From: a virus | IMG/VR virus record: IMGVR_UViG_3300035187_000715 | Location: 1-20,373 of that record | DNA: 20,373 bases | Reading direction: 5' to 3' (one strand) | Part shown: positions 1 through 6,991 of the stretch, piece by piece | Numbering within the stretch: position 1 is the stretch's first letter | Layout of the letters: each line of letters opens with the position of its first letter | Notes under the pieces: generated by a model | Told to the model about the DNA's origin: nothing | Database searches by the model: none | The model's input: only the letters and a program-made list of their open reading frames with translations | Position numbers and translations under genes: made by a program

Positions 1-1
1 T

Positions 2-238
2 GTTCAGGGTTCTCCTGAGCGTTCTCAGCGGCTATTGGATACTTTGTATGAGAAGGCGTTGGGCGGCGACATCAAGGCTGCCCAGTTGTACTTGCAGGCT
101 ACAAACAGAATGGCTCCCCCAACCCTTACTGTTAAATCAGAGGGCAATATTGGCCAGTTGTCAGATAAGGAACTTGAGGACTTAATTTCTGCTGTTGCGT
201 CACAGGAAAAAGAATCTCGCAAACTTCGTGTGGTATGA
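2..238 (+). CDS. Probable terminase small subunit, C-terminal part (5' end outside window)
   Basis: The frame is open from the left edge to TGA at 236-238, giving 78 residues with no start visible, so this is the 3' end of a longer gene. The visible part begins with an amphipathic helical stretch (SPERSQRLLDTLYEKALGG, then AAQLYLQATNRM). A short Pro/Thr linker follows, then an acidic helical tail (LSDKELEDLISAV) and a basic end. Small terminases commonly have this layout of a helical DNA-binding/oligomerisation region plus a short C-terminal tail that contacts the large subunit. The assignment rests mainly on position, immediately upstream of the large terminase and coupled to it through the next tiny gene; the N-terminal helix-turn-helix that would confirm it is not in the window. 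It could be another small DNA-binding protein. Confidence 0.55.
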   Translation, partial: VQGSPERSQRLLDTLYEKALGGDIKAAQLYLQATNRMAPPTLTVKSEGNIGQLSDKELEDLISAVASQEKESRKLRVV

Positions 239-363
239 CCGAGTTAATTGAATGTCCTGTTTGTGGTGAAGAGTATCCACCACTGGCTTGTAAGTGGCAA
301 TGTCCCGCCTGTGGCGAATTGGATGATGAGCCTCTTAAGATGAGGAATAATGGATCTGAATGA
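235..363 (+). CDS. 42-residue zinc-ribbon mini-protein between terminase genes
   Basis: This small open frame starts at ATG 235, overlaps the TGA of the preceding gene (ATGA), and ends at TGA 361-363, 14 bases inside the large terminase gene. It encodes 42 residues. Cysteines lie at 7, 10, 19, 23 and 26 in two CPxC-G knuckles (CPVCGE and CPACGE), which is a classic rubredoxin/zinc-ribbon spacing. The start-stop overlap upstream and the overlap with the terminase start downstream suggest translational coupling through all three genes. Such ribbons usually bind nucleic acid or stabilise a protein contact. A role in packaging is inferred from position only. The frame is short, but two Cys knuckles in so few codons make chance unlikely. 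Confidence 0.62.
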   Translation: MTELIECPVCGEEYPPLACKWQCPACGELDDEPLKMRNNGSE

Positions 364-1942
364 ACTGCTCAACGAGCGTGAGTGGCGTAAATGTAAAGGA
401 CCACAGGACGGTTCTATTGACGACCTCGTGGACGCATTTGAACACTTCTGTACCAACTATTGGTATATCAAACATCCTGAGCGAGGACGTATCCCTTTTG
501 AGATGCGTGAAGCCCAGGTTGAGACTATCCGAGCATGGCTGTCTAACCGTTACAGTGTGGTTCTAAAAGCACGTCAGATCGGGTTTTCTACTCTTGGTGC
601 TGCTTACGCTTTTTGGTTAACTTTCTTTTGGCAAGACCGTTTTGTGGTAATGTTGTCTCGTACTGAACGAGAGGCCGCTAAATTGCTACAAAAATCCAAG
701 TATGGGTTTAAGTTTATTCCTCAATGGATGAAGGAACGTGGTCCTCAGATTACATCTGATAACCAGTTAAAGATGACTTTCTCAAATGAGTCTGCGATTG
801 AATCATTGCCATCGGGCAATGATCCTGCTCGTGGTGAATCCGTGTATCTTGTTATTGTTGACGAGATGGCGTTCTTACCTAACTCTGAGGAAGCGTGGGC
901 TTCTATTGAGCCGATTGCTGACGTTGGCGGTCGTGTTATCTGTCTATCTACTGCCAACGGGTCAGGAAACTTCTTTCATCATCTTTGGACTGGCTCACAG
1001 ACAGGGGCAAACCTTTTTAAAGGTATTTTTTGGCCTTGGTCTGCTGGCGACCGTGACGAAGATTGGTATGAATCTAAATGCAAAACTATGCCTGGCTGGC
1101 AGTTGCATCAGGAATACCCTCGTACCCCTGAAGAAGCGTTTATTAAGTCAGGTAACCCTGTCTTTGATATTGATTTGCTGGATTCAATAGAAACTATTGA
1201 ACCAGCACGCGGATATTTACATACTATTTCTAAAAAGAACTGCGACTTCAGAATAGTCCCTGAAGGCGAGTTCGCTATTTGGGGATACCCTAAACCTGAA
1301 GGTGTTTATGTTGTCGGTGCTGACGTTGCTGAAGGTCTTGTACATGGCGACTATTCTACCGCACATATTATTGAGGCTAGATCGTTAGAAGTTGTAGGAC
1401 ACTGGCATGGCCATATTGAACCTGACCTTTTTGGTGATCTTCTTGCCGAAATAGGATGGTGGTATAATGGTGCTCTTGTAGGCGTAGAAAACAACAATCA
1501 CGGTTTAACTACTTTAAAGGCTTTACAACGTTATGGCTACAAGAATATTTACCGTACCCGTAGGTTGCAGCAACGTCGCCCTGAGGCGACTGAGCAGTTG
1601 GGTTGGCGTACTACGACAGCCACGAAACCTTTGGCAATTGACGAACTTTCTGCCTCTATTCGTGACTCTGAACTCGGTTTGTTTGATAGCCGCACTATTG
1701 CAGAATTAAGAACGTTTGTTCGCGACCCTAACGGCAAAATGCATGGTTCACCCCATGACGACCGCGTAATGTCCCTGGCTATTACATATCAAATGTTAAA
1801 ATATGTGTGGTTGCCTGAATATCGTGCCGAAGCCCCTATACCTAAATATAGTTTGCATTGGTTTGAAAGATTCATTATGAGCGAAGATCATGGTACAGAT
1901 CCCATACCTATCGGTGCATATAACACTAGAAGAACCATGTAA
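350..1942 (+). CDS. terL: Terminase large subunit (packaging ATPase/nuclease)
   Basis: A 530-residue motor protein that pumps DNA into the prohead and cuts the concatemer. The ATPase half shows a Walker A-like loop (KARQIGFST, residues 73-81, the deviant form common in TerL). It also has a Walker B strand ending in acidic residues (VYLVIVDEMAF, 165-175, D171/E172) and a coupling motif STANG (200-204). The RNase H-like nuclease half shows the expected acidic triad: D325 in GADVAEG, E380 in VGVENN, and D470/D471 in SPHDDRVMSLA. Length and motif order fit full-length large terminases. The ATG at 350 is preceded by GAGGA with short spacing and lies inside the end of the zinc-ribbon gene. Nothing is truncated. 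Its subfamily, and hence cos or headful packaging, was not determined. Confidence 0.97.
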   Translation: MDLNELLNEREWRKCKGPQDGSIDDLVDAFEHFCTNYWYIKHPERGRIPFEMREAQVETIRAWLSNRYSVVLKARQIGFSTLGAAYAFWLTFFWQDRFVVMLSRTEREAAKLLQKSKYGFKFIPQWMKERGPQITSDNQLKMTFSNESAIESLPSGNDPARGESVYLVIVDEMAFLPNSEEAWASIEPIADVGGRVICLSTANGSGNFFHHLWTGSQTGANLFKGIFWPWSAGDRDEDWYESKCKTMPGWQLHQEYPRTPEEAFIKSGNPVFDIDLLDSIETIEPARGYLHTISKKNCDFRIVPEGEFAIWGYPKPEGVYVVGADVAEGLVHGDYSTAHIIEARSLEVVGHWHGHIEPDLFGDLLAEIGWWYNGALVGVENNNHGLTTLKALQRYGYKNIYRTRRLQQRRPEATEQLGWRTTTATKPLAIDELSASIRDSELGLFDSRTIAELRTFVRDPNGKMHGSPHDDRVMSLAITYQMLKYVWLPEYRAEAPIPKYSLHWFERFIMSEDHGTDPIPIGAYNTRRTM

Positions 1943-1960
1943 CGAACCATTGTTAATGTG

Positions 1961-2188
1961 ATGGGATCTATTAACTGCACAGAATGTTCAAAACTGTTCT
2001 CCTTTGACGTACTTCCGCGTAGAGGCGCGGTATGTTTCGCGTGCCATTTAAAAGGTATTCGTCTAGGATTTGCACATGGTAAAGAGGACTTTCATGGCCC
2101 GACCATTAAACAACGTCAAGATGAGCAGATGAGGCAGGCTACCAACGCTGGTATCAAGGCTGAACCCGTTGGGACTCGTTGGATCTAA
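1961..2188 (+). CDS. Small zinc-ribbon protein, function unknown
   Basis: A 75-residue protein with a CxxC-x15-CxxC zinc-ribbon pattern (C6, C9, C25, C28) in the N-terminal third. A conserved-looking central segment follows (GFAHGKEDFHGPTI), then a charged C-terminal helix. I start it at ATG 1961; a GTG at 1958 would add one residue. There is no obvious Shine-Dalgarno sequence, so translation may depend on read-through of ribosomes from the terminase gene, which stops 18 bases upstream. Its stop is one base before the next gene's ATG. It is the second of three small Cys-rich proteins in this module. I do not recognise a named family. A structural or nucleic-acid-binding role is possible, but nothing here decides it. 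Confidence 0.7.
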   Translation: MGSINCTECSKLFSFDVLPRRGAVCFACHLKGIRLGFAHGKEDFHGPTIKQRQDEQMRQATNAGIKAEPVGTRWI

Positions 2189-2189
2189 T

Positions 2190-2384
2190 ATGCATTGGAT
2201 CACCCCTGTTGTCGTCGCACTTATTGGTGGTCCTTTAATGTTTGCTTTAAAGAAGTTTGATACACGCAATACTGAGCAGCATGGTGAGAATTTGAAAGTG
2301 TTGCAACGTATTGAGGAAAAGGTTGACCATATAGATGATCGTTTGGACGATCATATTGATTACCACTTGAAAGAGGGATTATGA
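2190..2384 (+). CDS. Single-pass membrane protein with C-terminal coiled coil
   Basis: A 64-residue protein with one N-terminal membrane helix (about residues 3-20, WITPVVVALIGGPLMFAL). A basic KK follows directly, then a charged heptad-like helix rich in Asp, Glu, Ile and His (VLQRIEEKVDHIDDRLDDHI). The ATG at 2190 follows the previous stop by one base; a TTG at 2169 would add seven residues but is less attractive. The end overlaps the next gene by four bases (ATGA). Tailed phages often carry such single-helix plus coiled-coil proteins beside the holin. The lysine pair after the helix predicts a cytoplasmic C-terminus, which argues against an inner-membrane spanin. A lysis-associated role is inferred from the adjacent holin-like gene. 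Confidence 0.68.
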   Translation: MHWITPVVVALIGGPLMFALKKFDTRNTEQHGENLKVLQRIEEKVDHIDDRLDDHIDYHLKEGL

Positions 2385-2569
2385 AGTATTCAGAATCTGC
2401 TAAGAAAGCAGTCGCCACTTTTGTTTTTGCGTCAACAGGTATTCTTGTTGGTGGTGCTGTAGGTGGTTTGGAAATTTGGAAAACCGCTTTGTGGACTGGT
2501 GTTGGCGCACTGATCAACTTCGTTTATCGTGCTTCCGAAGAGTACATTAACAGCATTGAAGGTGAATGA
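2381..2569 (+). CDS. Holin-like small membrane protein
   Basis: A 62-residue protein with two predicted membrane segments (about residues 9-28, VATFVFASTGILVGGAVGG, and 31-48, IWKTALWTGVGALINFVY) joined by a very short turn. It has a basic N-terminus (KYSESAKKA) and an acidic, charged C-terminus (EEYINSIEGE). This size and hairpin topology match small class II-type holins, which form the inner-membrane lesion that starts lysis. A good ribosome binding site (AAAGAGGG) lies just upstream of ATG 2381, which overlaps the preceding stop. No endolysin gene is visible in the window. Placement between terminase and portal is unusual for a holin, so it could instead be a membrane protein used in assembly or entry. 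Confidence 0.6.
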   Translation: MKYSESAKKAVATFVFASTGILVGGAVGGLEIWKTALWTGVGALINFVYRASEEYINSIEGE

Positions 2570-2572
2570 TCT

Positions 2573-2908
2573 ATGGCTACTATTGTTGGTTCTACAACAC
2601 AAAGTTTATCTAGTGTCACTTCAGGAACTGCTGTAGATATTTCTGCTGCAGATAACCTCAGCGTGCAAATTGATGGTACTTTTGTTGCTACATGGGCTTT
2701 TCAAGTAAGTTTAGATGGTACTTTTTGGCAAAACTTTGGTATGCACAGTACATCAAACGCAACAGCCACAAATGATGTCACCAATGCTACTGTAGTGGGT
2801 TTTTTTAATAAACCGTGTACGGGAATAAAATATTTTCGTCCTACCTTAACTGCATATACTAGCGGAACAGTTAACTTTAGAATTAATGAAACAATGTTGG
2901 AAAAGTAA
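2573..2908 (+). CDS. Small beta-rich virion-type protein, paralogue A
   Basis: A 111-residue Ser/Thr/Ala-rich protein with alternating hydrophobic strands (AVDISAADNLSVQIDGTFVATWAFQVSLDGTFW) and no charged helices, pointing to a beta-sandwich. The motif of a self-describing strand followed by IDGTF...SLDGTFW resembles small phage surface or decoration domains. It is followed nine bases later by a clear paralogue with the same layout (MATI start, VDIS, VQI-GTF, KPC, KYF, AYTSG). A single conserved cysteine sits in KPC. It starts at ATG 2573 after GAAGGTGA. Codons are more A-rich than in the surrounding genes, which hints at separate origin. A capsid decoration or tail-surface role is inferred; the family name is not known to me. 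Confidence 0.75.
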   Translation: MATIVGSTTQSLSSVTSGTAVDISAADNLSVQIDGTFVATWAFQVSLDGTFWQNFGMHSTSNATATNDVTNATVVGFFNKPCTGIKYFRPTLTAYTSGTVNFRINETMLEK

Positions 2909-2917
2909 GGGACGAAT

Positions 2918-3256
2918 ATGGCTACTATTATTAAAGAATCAACTTCAACTTTGGGTGCGTTAAATGCAAGTAGTGCTGTTGTTGATATTAGTGACGCAGA
3001 TGTTATTGCAGTACAAATTAATGGTACTTTCGTTGGAACTATGAATTTCTATGCATCATTTGATGATGTAACATATTTTCAATTTGCTTTGCACCAAAGC
3101 ACACAAACTAGTGCTACAACAGATATTGCGAACACAACAAGTACAGGGATTTGGTCAAAACCATGTGCTTCACTAAAATATTTCAAAACAATAATGAATG
3201 CGTACACTAGTGGTAGTGCGACTATGCTTGTTGTTACTTCACGGTATGGCAAGTAG
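2918..3256 (+). CDS. Small beta-rich virion-type protein, paralogue B
   Basis: A 112-residue paralogue of the preceding gene. Aligned landmarks include the MATI start, VDIS at about 22-25, VQINGTFVGT at about 31-40, WSKPC at about 80, LKYFK at about 85 and AYTSGSA at about 94. The two differ across most surface positions, so the duplication is old rather than a recent tandem copy. The protein is Thr/Ser/Ala-rich with beta-strand alternation and one conserved Cys. A ribosome binding site (AAGGGA) precedes ATG 2918. Its stop lies five bases before the portal start. The paired copies could form a hetero-oligomeric decoration or fibre. That is inference; no enzymatic motif is present. Confidence 0.75.
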   Translation: MATIIKESTSTLGALNASSAVVDISDADVIAVQINGTFVGTMNFYASFDDVTYFQFALHQSTQTSATTDIANTTSTGIWSKPCASLKYFKTIMNAYTSGSATMLVVTSRYGK

Positions 3257-3261
3257 ACACA

Positions 3262-5091
3262 ATGGCCCGTCAAACACACTCAGAAACTCTTAGCAAATAC
3301 AAACAAAAAATTGCTACGACAAAACGGTGGCGTCGTGAAGAAGATTATGATGATCTTTGGCGTCGCCTAATTGACTTATATCGCGGTAAGCAGTATGAGG
3401 ACATTTCTCCTGAAGATCGTTTGCTTGTCAATATTTCGTTCTCTACCGTAAACGTTATTGCTCCTAGTGTTGCTGTTAACTATCCCAAGATTGCTGTTAA
3501 CGCTCGTCGTCCCGATGACGCGCCTAAAGCAATTATTACTGAGGCTGTTATTAACTACTGGTGGAAGCACTATAAGGTGCGTCCTGAGTTCCGTAGGGCT
3601 GTAAAAGACTTTCTTATTGTTGGTCACGGATGGCTTAAGTGTGGTTATCGTTATGTGGAAGAGGAAAGCATCTCTGAAGAAGGAGATCATTCTGATGCGC
3701 AGGTAGAAGGCAACGAAATTACGCCTACTATTATTGTTACTGAGGATCGTCCTTTTGTTGAGCGTGTATCACCATTTGATGTGTTTGTTGATCCTGATGC
3801 TACGTCCATGCAGGACGCGCGTTGGATTGCTCAGCGTATTCGTCGTACGCTTACTGAAGTTAAGTCGGATAAGCGATACTCACGCGCGGCGCGCGAGAGC
3901 ATCAATGCTACTTCTTGGGGTCGCTATAACGAAGATCCAGGCAAACGTCAAATTCAAGATACCGAAGAAGGATATGTTGAAGTTTGGGAATTCTACGACA
4001 TCGTTAAAAAGACAATGTCTGTGTTCTGTGATGGTGGCGACCAGTATCTAGTTAAACCTATGGATATGCCGTATGCTTTTGGTCATCCTTTCGTAATGAT
4101 CCGCAACTATGATATTCCCGACTACTTCTATCCTATGGGTGATCTTGAGGCTATTGAGCCGCTTCAACGTGAGTTGAATGCGACTCGTACACAAATGATG
4201 AATCACCGTAAACGGTATTCACGCAAGTATCTGTATAAGGAATCAGCATTTGATGCTGATGGTCGTGACGCTTTAGAATCAGACTACGACAACGTGATGG
4301 TCCCAGTTAGTGGTGACGAAAACCTCGCTAATGTTGTTGCTCCCTTCCCTGCTGTTATGACTCCTCCCGAGTTTTATCGTCAGTCAGATATTATTGAGGG
4401 TGACATTCAAACTGTTTCGGGTGTATCCGAGTATCAACGTGGTGGTGTTCCCGAAATTCGTCGTACAGCGACAGAAGCGGCTATTGTGCAGGACGCGGCT
4501 AACGCTCGTGCAGCAGACAAGTTGGCTACCATTGAGGGTGCTATTGCTGAAGTTGCTTTGCGTCTTGTTGGGTTAGCACAGCAGTTTATGACTGGTGAAC
4601 AGGTTGCTCGTATTGTTGGTAGAGATGGTGAACCTTTGTGGGTTACTTTTGATGCTGATTATATTGCTGGTGAGTTTGACTTTGAAGTTGAGGCTGGGTC
4701 TACTGCACCTAGTAATGAGTCGTTCCGACGACAGATGGCGTTGCAACTTGTGGATGCTATGGCCCCGTTTGCTGGTATGGGTATTGTGAACATGCCAGCA
4801 TTGGCTGGACATGTTCTTCAGTTTGGTTTTGGTATTAAGAACCCTGATCAGTTTATTCAAGAAGCACCTTCTCCTATGGGTATGCCTCCTGAGCAGGGTG
4901 GTATGCCTCCTGGGGGTGCTCCTATGCCTCCTGAAGAAGGCATGTTGCCTCCTGGTGGTGCGCCTATGCCTCCAACTGATCTTGGTGCTATGGGGCCGAT
5001 GCCTCAAGGTGCTGAAGCGTTATCGGGTGTTGATCCTGCGGTGTTGGCGGCTTTGTCGCAGCGTATGGGTATGCAATTACCTAACACTTAA
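3262..5091 (+). CDS. Portal protein
   Basis: A 609-residue head-tail connector that forms the DNA channel at one capsid vertex and docks the terminase. An N-terminal helical region is followed by a segment typical of podovirus portals: SVAVNYPKIAVNARRPDD, then a WWKHYKVRPEFRRAVKDFL helix. The SPFDVFVDPDA motif lies at residues 170-180. Further on, the long helix RRTATEAAIVQDAANARAAD (starting near 400) matches the portal stem/crown helix. The last 75 or so residues include a Met/Pro/Gly-rich tail with repeated MPP and PPGGAPMPP units (about 534-583), probably disordered. Position between the small proteins and the scaffold-capsid pair supports the call. The start at ATG 3262 has little Shine-Dalgarno character. 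Confidence 0.93.
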   Translation: MARQTHSETLSKYKQKIATTKRWRREEDYDDLWRRLIDLYRGKQYEDISPEDRLLVNISFSTVNVIAPSVAVNYPKIAVNARRPDDAPKAIITEAVINYWWKHYKVRPEFRRAVKDFLIVGHGWLKCGYRYVEEESISEEGDHSDAQVEGNEITPTIIVTEDRPFVERVSPFDVFVDPDATSMQDARWIAQRIRRTLTEVKSDKRYSRAARESINATSWGRYNEDPGKRQIQDTEEGYVEVWEFYDIVKKTMSVFCDGGDQYLVKPMDMPYAFGHPFVMIRNYDIPDYFYPMGDLEAIEPLQRELNATRTQMMNHRKRYSRKYLYKESAFDADGRDALESDYDNVMVPVSGDENLANVVAPFPAVMTPPEFYRQSDIIEGDIQTVSGVSEYQRGGVPEIRRTATEAAIVQDAANARAADKLATIEGAIAEVALRLVGLAQQFMTGEQVARIVGRDGEPLWVTFDADYIAGEFDFEVEAGSTAPSNESFRRQMALQLVDAMAPFAGMGIVNMPALAGHVLQFGFGIKNPDQFIQEAPSPMGMPPEQGGMPPGGAPMPPEEGMLPPGGAPMPPTDLGAMGPMPQGAEALSGVDPAVLAALSQRMGMQLPNT

Positions 5092-5134
5092 TGTAACGCA
5101 CTATTCCTATATGTAGAGCAACCGTGTGGACTCT

Positions 5135-5141
5135 AAAGGAG
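5135..5141 (+). promoter_or_regulatory. Strong ribosome binding site fixing the scaffold GTG start
   Basis: AAAGGAG lies seven bases upstream of GTG 5149. It decides the start of the scaffold gene, which has no suitable ATG there. The surrounding 57-base intergenic stretch (5092-5148) is one of the few gaps in the module; I see no convincing promoter in it. The sequence AGGAGAAACAAA here recurs exactly in front of the gene at 13332. Confidence 0.8.
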
Positions 5142-5148
5142 AAACAAA

Positions 5149-5925
5149 GTGTCTGACACTTTTACAAATGACTCAGAATTCGACCCCATTGATGATGGAC
5201 AAGTTGAAGGGATGGGTGAAGCAGAAGAATTTGATGCACCACTTTTAGATATTGACGAATACAGTGATCACTATATCACTGTTAAAGTTGATGGAGAAGA
5301 TGTTCGTGTACCTCTTTCGGAAGCAATTGCTGGTTATTCACGTCAAGCGGATTATACTCGTAAGACTCAAGAACTAGCATCACAGAAGCAGGAACTTCAA
5401 TGGGCTTCTGCCATTAGGCAGGCATTGGAAAACGATCCTGCTGGAACTATTGATTTGTTAACTAGCCATTATGGTGTGACTCGCAAAGAGGCACAGCGTA
5501 TGGTTGATGATGACTATTTCATGGATGATTTCCAGCAAGACGACCCAGTGGATAAGCGTCTGCAAGAAATTGATAAACGCGTTAGCGCGTTTGAGCAGAT
5601 GCAAGCACAACAGAGGCTTGAAGAGGAAATCCAGCGACTGCAAAACACTTATGGTGAAGATTTCAATCCTCAAGAAGTAGTGGCTGCCGCGCTCGCGCAA
5701 GGCAACACTAACCTTGAAGCCGTTTTTAAGCAGGTCGCTTTTGACCGCGTTAGAACATCCAAGAAGGCAGAACCTTCTCGTGATACTAAGGCTGTTGAAA
5801 GTAAACGTACTGCATCTGTCGTTTCAGGTGCATCGTCTGCTAAGGCTGGCAAGGATGCAGTCGGCACTGTCCGTTCAATTTCTGATGCCTGGAACTCTGC
5901 AAAGAGAACTCACGGCGTCTCCTAA
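5149..5925 (+). CDS. Capsid scaffolding protein
   Basis: A 258-residue, highly charged protein directly upstream of the major capsid gene, where tailed phages place the scaffold that templates prohead assembly and then leaves. The N-terminus is acidic (about 1-40). Next comes a VKVDGEDVRVPLSEAIAGYSR segment and an ADYTRKTQELASQ helix (about residues 43-85), a motif pair often seen in phage scaffold-type proteins. A predicted coiled coil (about 134-165, KRLQEIDKRVSAFEQMQ then QRLEEEIQRL) follows. The C-terminus is Lys/Ser-rich (KKAEPSR, SAKAGKDA), matching the basic capsid-binding end of scaffolds. The GTG start is fixed by the strong AAAGGAG site. The capsid gene follows after 18 bases. No protease motif was seen. 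Confidence 0.85.
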   Translation: MSDTFTNDSEFDPIDDGQVEGMGEAEEFDAPLLDIDEYSDHYITVKVDGEDVRVPLSEAIAGYSRQADYTRKTQELASQKQELQWASAIRQALENDPAGTIDLLTSHYGVTRKEAQRMVDDDYFMDDFQQDDPVDKRLQEIDKRVSAFEQMQAQQRLEEEIQRLQNTYGEDFNPQEVVAAALAQGNTNLEAVFKQVAFDRVRTSKKAEPSRDTKAVESKRTASVVSGASSAKAGKDAVGTVRSISDAWNSAKRTHGVS

Positions 5926-5943
5926 CCCTATAAAGGAACTATC

Positions 5944-6909
5944 ATGCCAGGTAATGCTAACTTTGACGCACTTCTATCCACAACGATTGCGAACTATCGC
6001 AAGACTCTCACTGACAACGTGTTTACGGCACGTCCTTTGACCTATCATTTGATGGACAAAGGCCGTATCCGCATGTTGAGTGGTGGAACTAAGATTGTTG
6101 AACCATTGATTTATGGTGAATCATCTACTGTTGCACCTTACAGTGGCTACGACACATTGGCTTTGACTCCTCAAGAAGGAATGTCGGCTGCTGAATACGA
6201 TTGGAAGCAGTACGCTGTTTCTATCGCCATCAGTGGTATTGAAGAAGCCAAGAACAATGGTGAGCAGGCTATCCTTAACCTTCTTGAAGCCAAGATTATG
6301 CAGGCTGAAGAATCAATGAAGGAAGGCTTTAACCGTATGTTCTTCGGTAACGGTACTGACACTCTTGGTGCTGGTGGTACTGACAGCGGTAAGTCTTGGA
6401 ACGGTCTTGGTAACTTGGTTGAATCAGGTAACACTGTTGGTGGGATCAACTCGGCTTCAGGTCAGAATAACGATTGGTGGCGTTCATATGAAGAGAACAC
6501 CGCTGGTGCTTTGACCCTTGCTCAGATGACAACCGCTTACAACACTGTTAGTGTTGGTAACGATCATCCTGACATGGTTCTTACTACTCAGACATTGTTT
6601 GAAAAGTATGAGTCGTTGCTTCAACCGCAACTTCGCTACACCGACACTAAGACTGCTGATGCAGGCTTCCAAAACCTTTTGTTCAAGGCTGCTCCTGTTG
6701 CTTATGACGTTCATTGCACCTCGGGTGTTATGTACTTCTTGAACAGCAAGTACATCAGCTTGGTTGGTCACTCAGACAAGTGGTTCGCTAATACCGAATT
6801 CCTTCGTCCTGAGAACATGGATGCTCGCTATGCGCTCATCTTGTGCTACGGTAACCTTACGATTCGTAACCGCGAAAAGCAGGGTAAACTTACGGCTAAG
6901 ACTGCCTGA
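5944..6909 (+). CDS. Major capsid protein
   Basis: A 321-residue protein, the expected size for an HK97-fold shell subunit without a large delta domain. It has an N-terminal arm (about 1-50), then a hydrophobic beta-rich region starting at GGTKIVEPLIYGES, which resembles the E-loop of related capsids. A long acidic spine helix follows (about residues 99-128, GIEEAKNNGEQAIL to AEESMKEGFNR). After it come Gly/Ser-rich and A-domain-like parts including TTQTLFEKYESLLQPQLRY, and the C-terminus ends in a strand, ALILCYGNLTIRNREK. A strong ribosome binding site (AAAGGA at 5932-5937, spacing six) and frequent AAC, AAG, GGT and CGT codons fit very high expression. It follows the scaffold and is followed directly by a terminator. 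Fold-level assignment is by position, size and pattern rather than by a specific family match. Confidence 0.92.
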   Translation: MPGNANFDALLSTTIANYRKTLTDNVFTARPLTYHLMDKGRIRMLSGGTKIVEPLIYGESSTVAPYSGYDTLALTPQEGMSAAEYDWKQYAVSIAISGIEEAKNNGEQAILNLLEAKIMQAEESMKEGFNRMFFGNGTDTLGAGGTDSGKSWNGLGNLVESGNTVGGINSASGQNNDWWRSYEENTAGALTLAQMTTAYNTVSVGNDHPDMVLTTQTLFEKYESLLQPQLRYTDTKTADAGFQNLLFKAAPVAYDVHCTSGVMYFLNSKYISLVGHSDKWFANTEFLRPENMDARYALILCYGNLTIRNREKQGKLTAKTA

Positions 6910-6933
6910 GTTTTTCCGACAAGGAATGCAGAG

Positions 6934-6960
6934 AACCCACCCCTGGGGGGTGGGTTTTTT
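6934..6960 (+). terminator. Rho-independent terminator after the capsid gene
   Basis: A perfect 10-bp stem (AACCCACCCC at 6934-6943 pairing with GGGGTGGGTT at 6947-6956) with a three-base TGG loop runs into TTTTTT (6955-6960). It begins 24 bases after the capsid stop. Genes downstream are on the same strand, so it probably works as a partial terminator that sets capsid mRNA level, or marks the end of a separate transcript. It is the only strong intrinsic terminator I see in the window. Confidence 0.93.
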
Positions 6961-6991
6961 GTTGTACAGGTAACGATTCAGCCTAGTATTG

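Noticed and set aside
2335-2354. Hairpin ATGATCGT / ACGATCAT with TTGG loop
   Set aside because: It sits inside a coding coiled coil and is explained by repeated Asp/Arg/Leu codons; no U-tract and no gene boundary.
4573-5007. A 144-codon minus-strand frame rich in Arg and His
   Set aside because: It is the complement of the portal C-terminal Met/Pro/Gly repeats; no ribosome binding site and no plausible protein pattern.
6962-6989. Possible promoter TTGTAC - 16 bases - TAGTAT after the terminator
   Set aside because: Only three and four matches to the consensus boxes, and the predicted RNA start would fall after the ATG at 6992.
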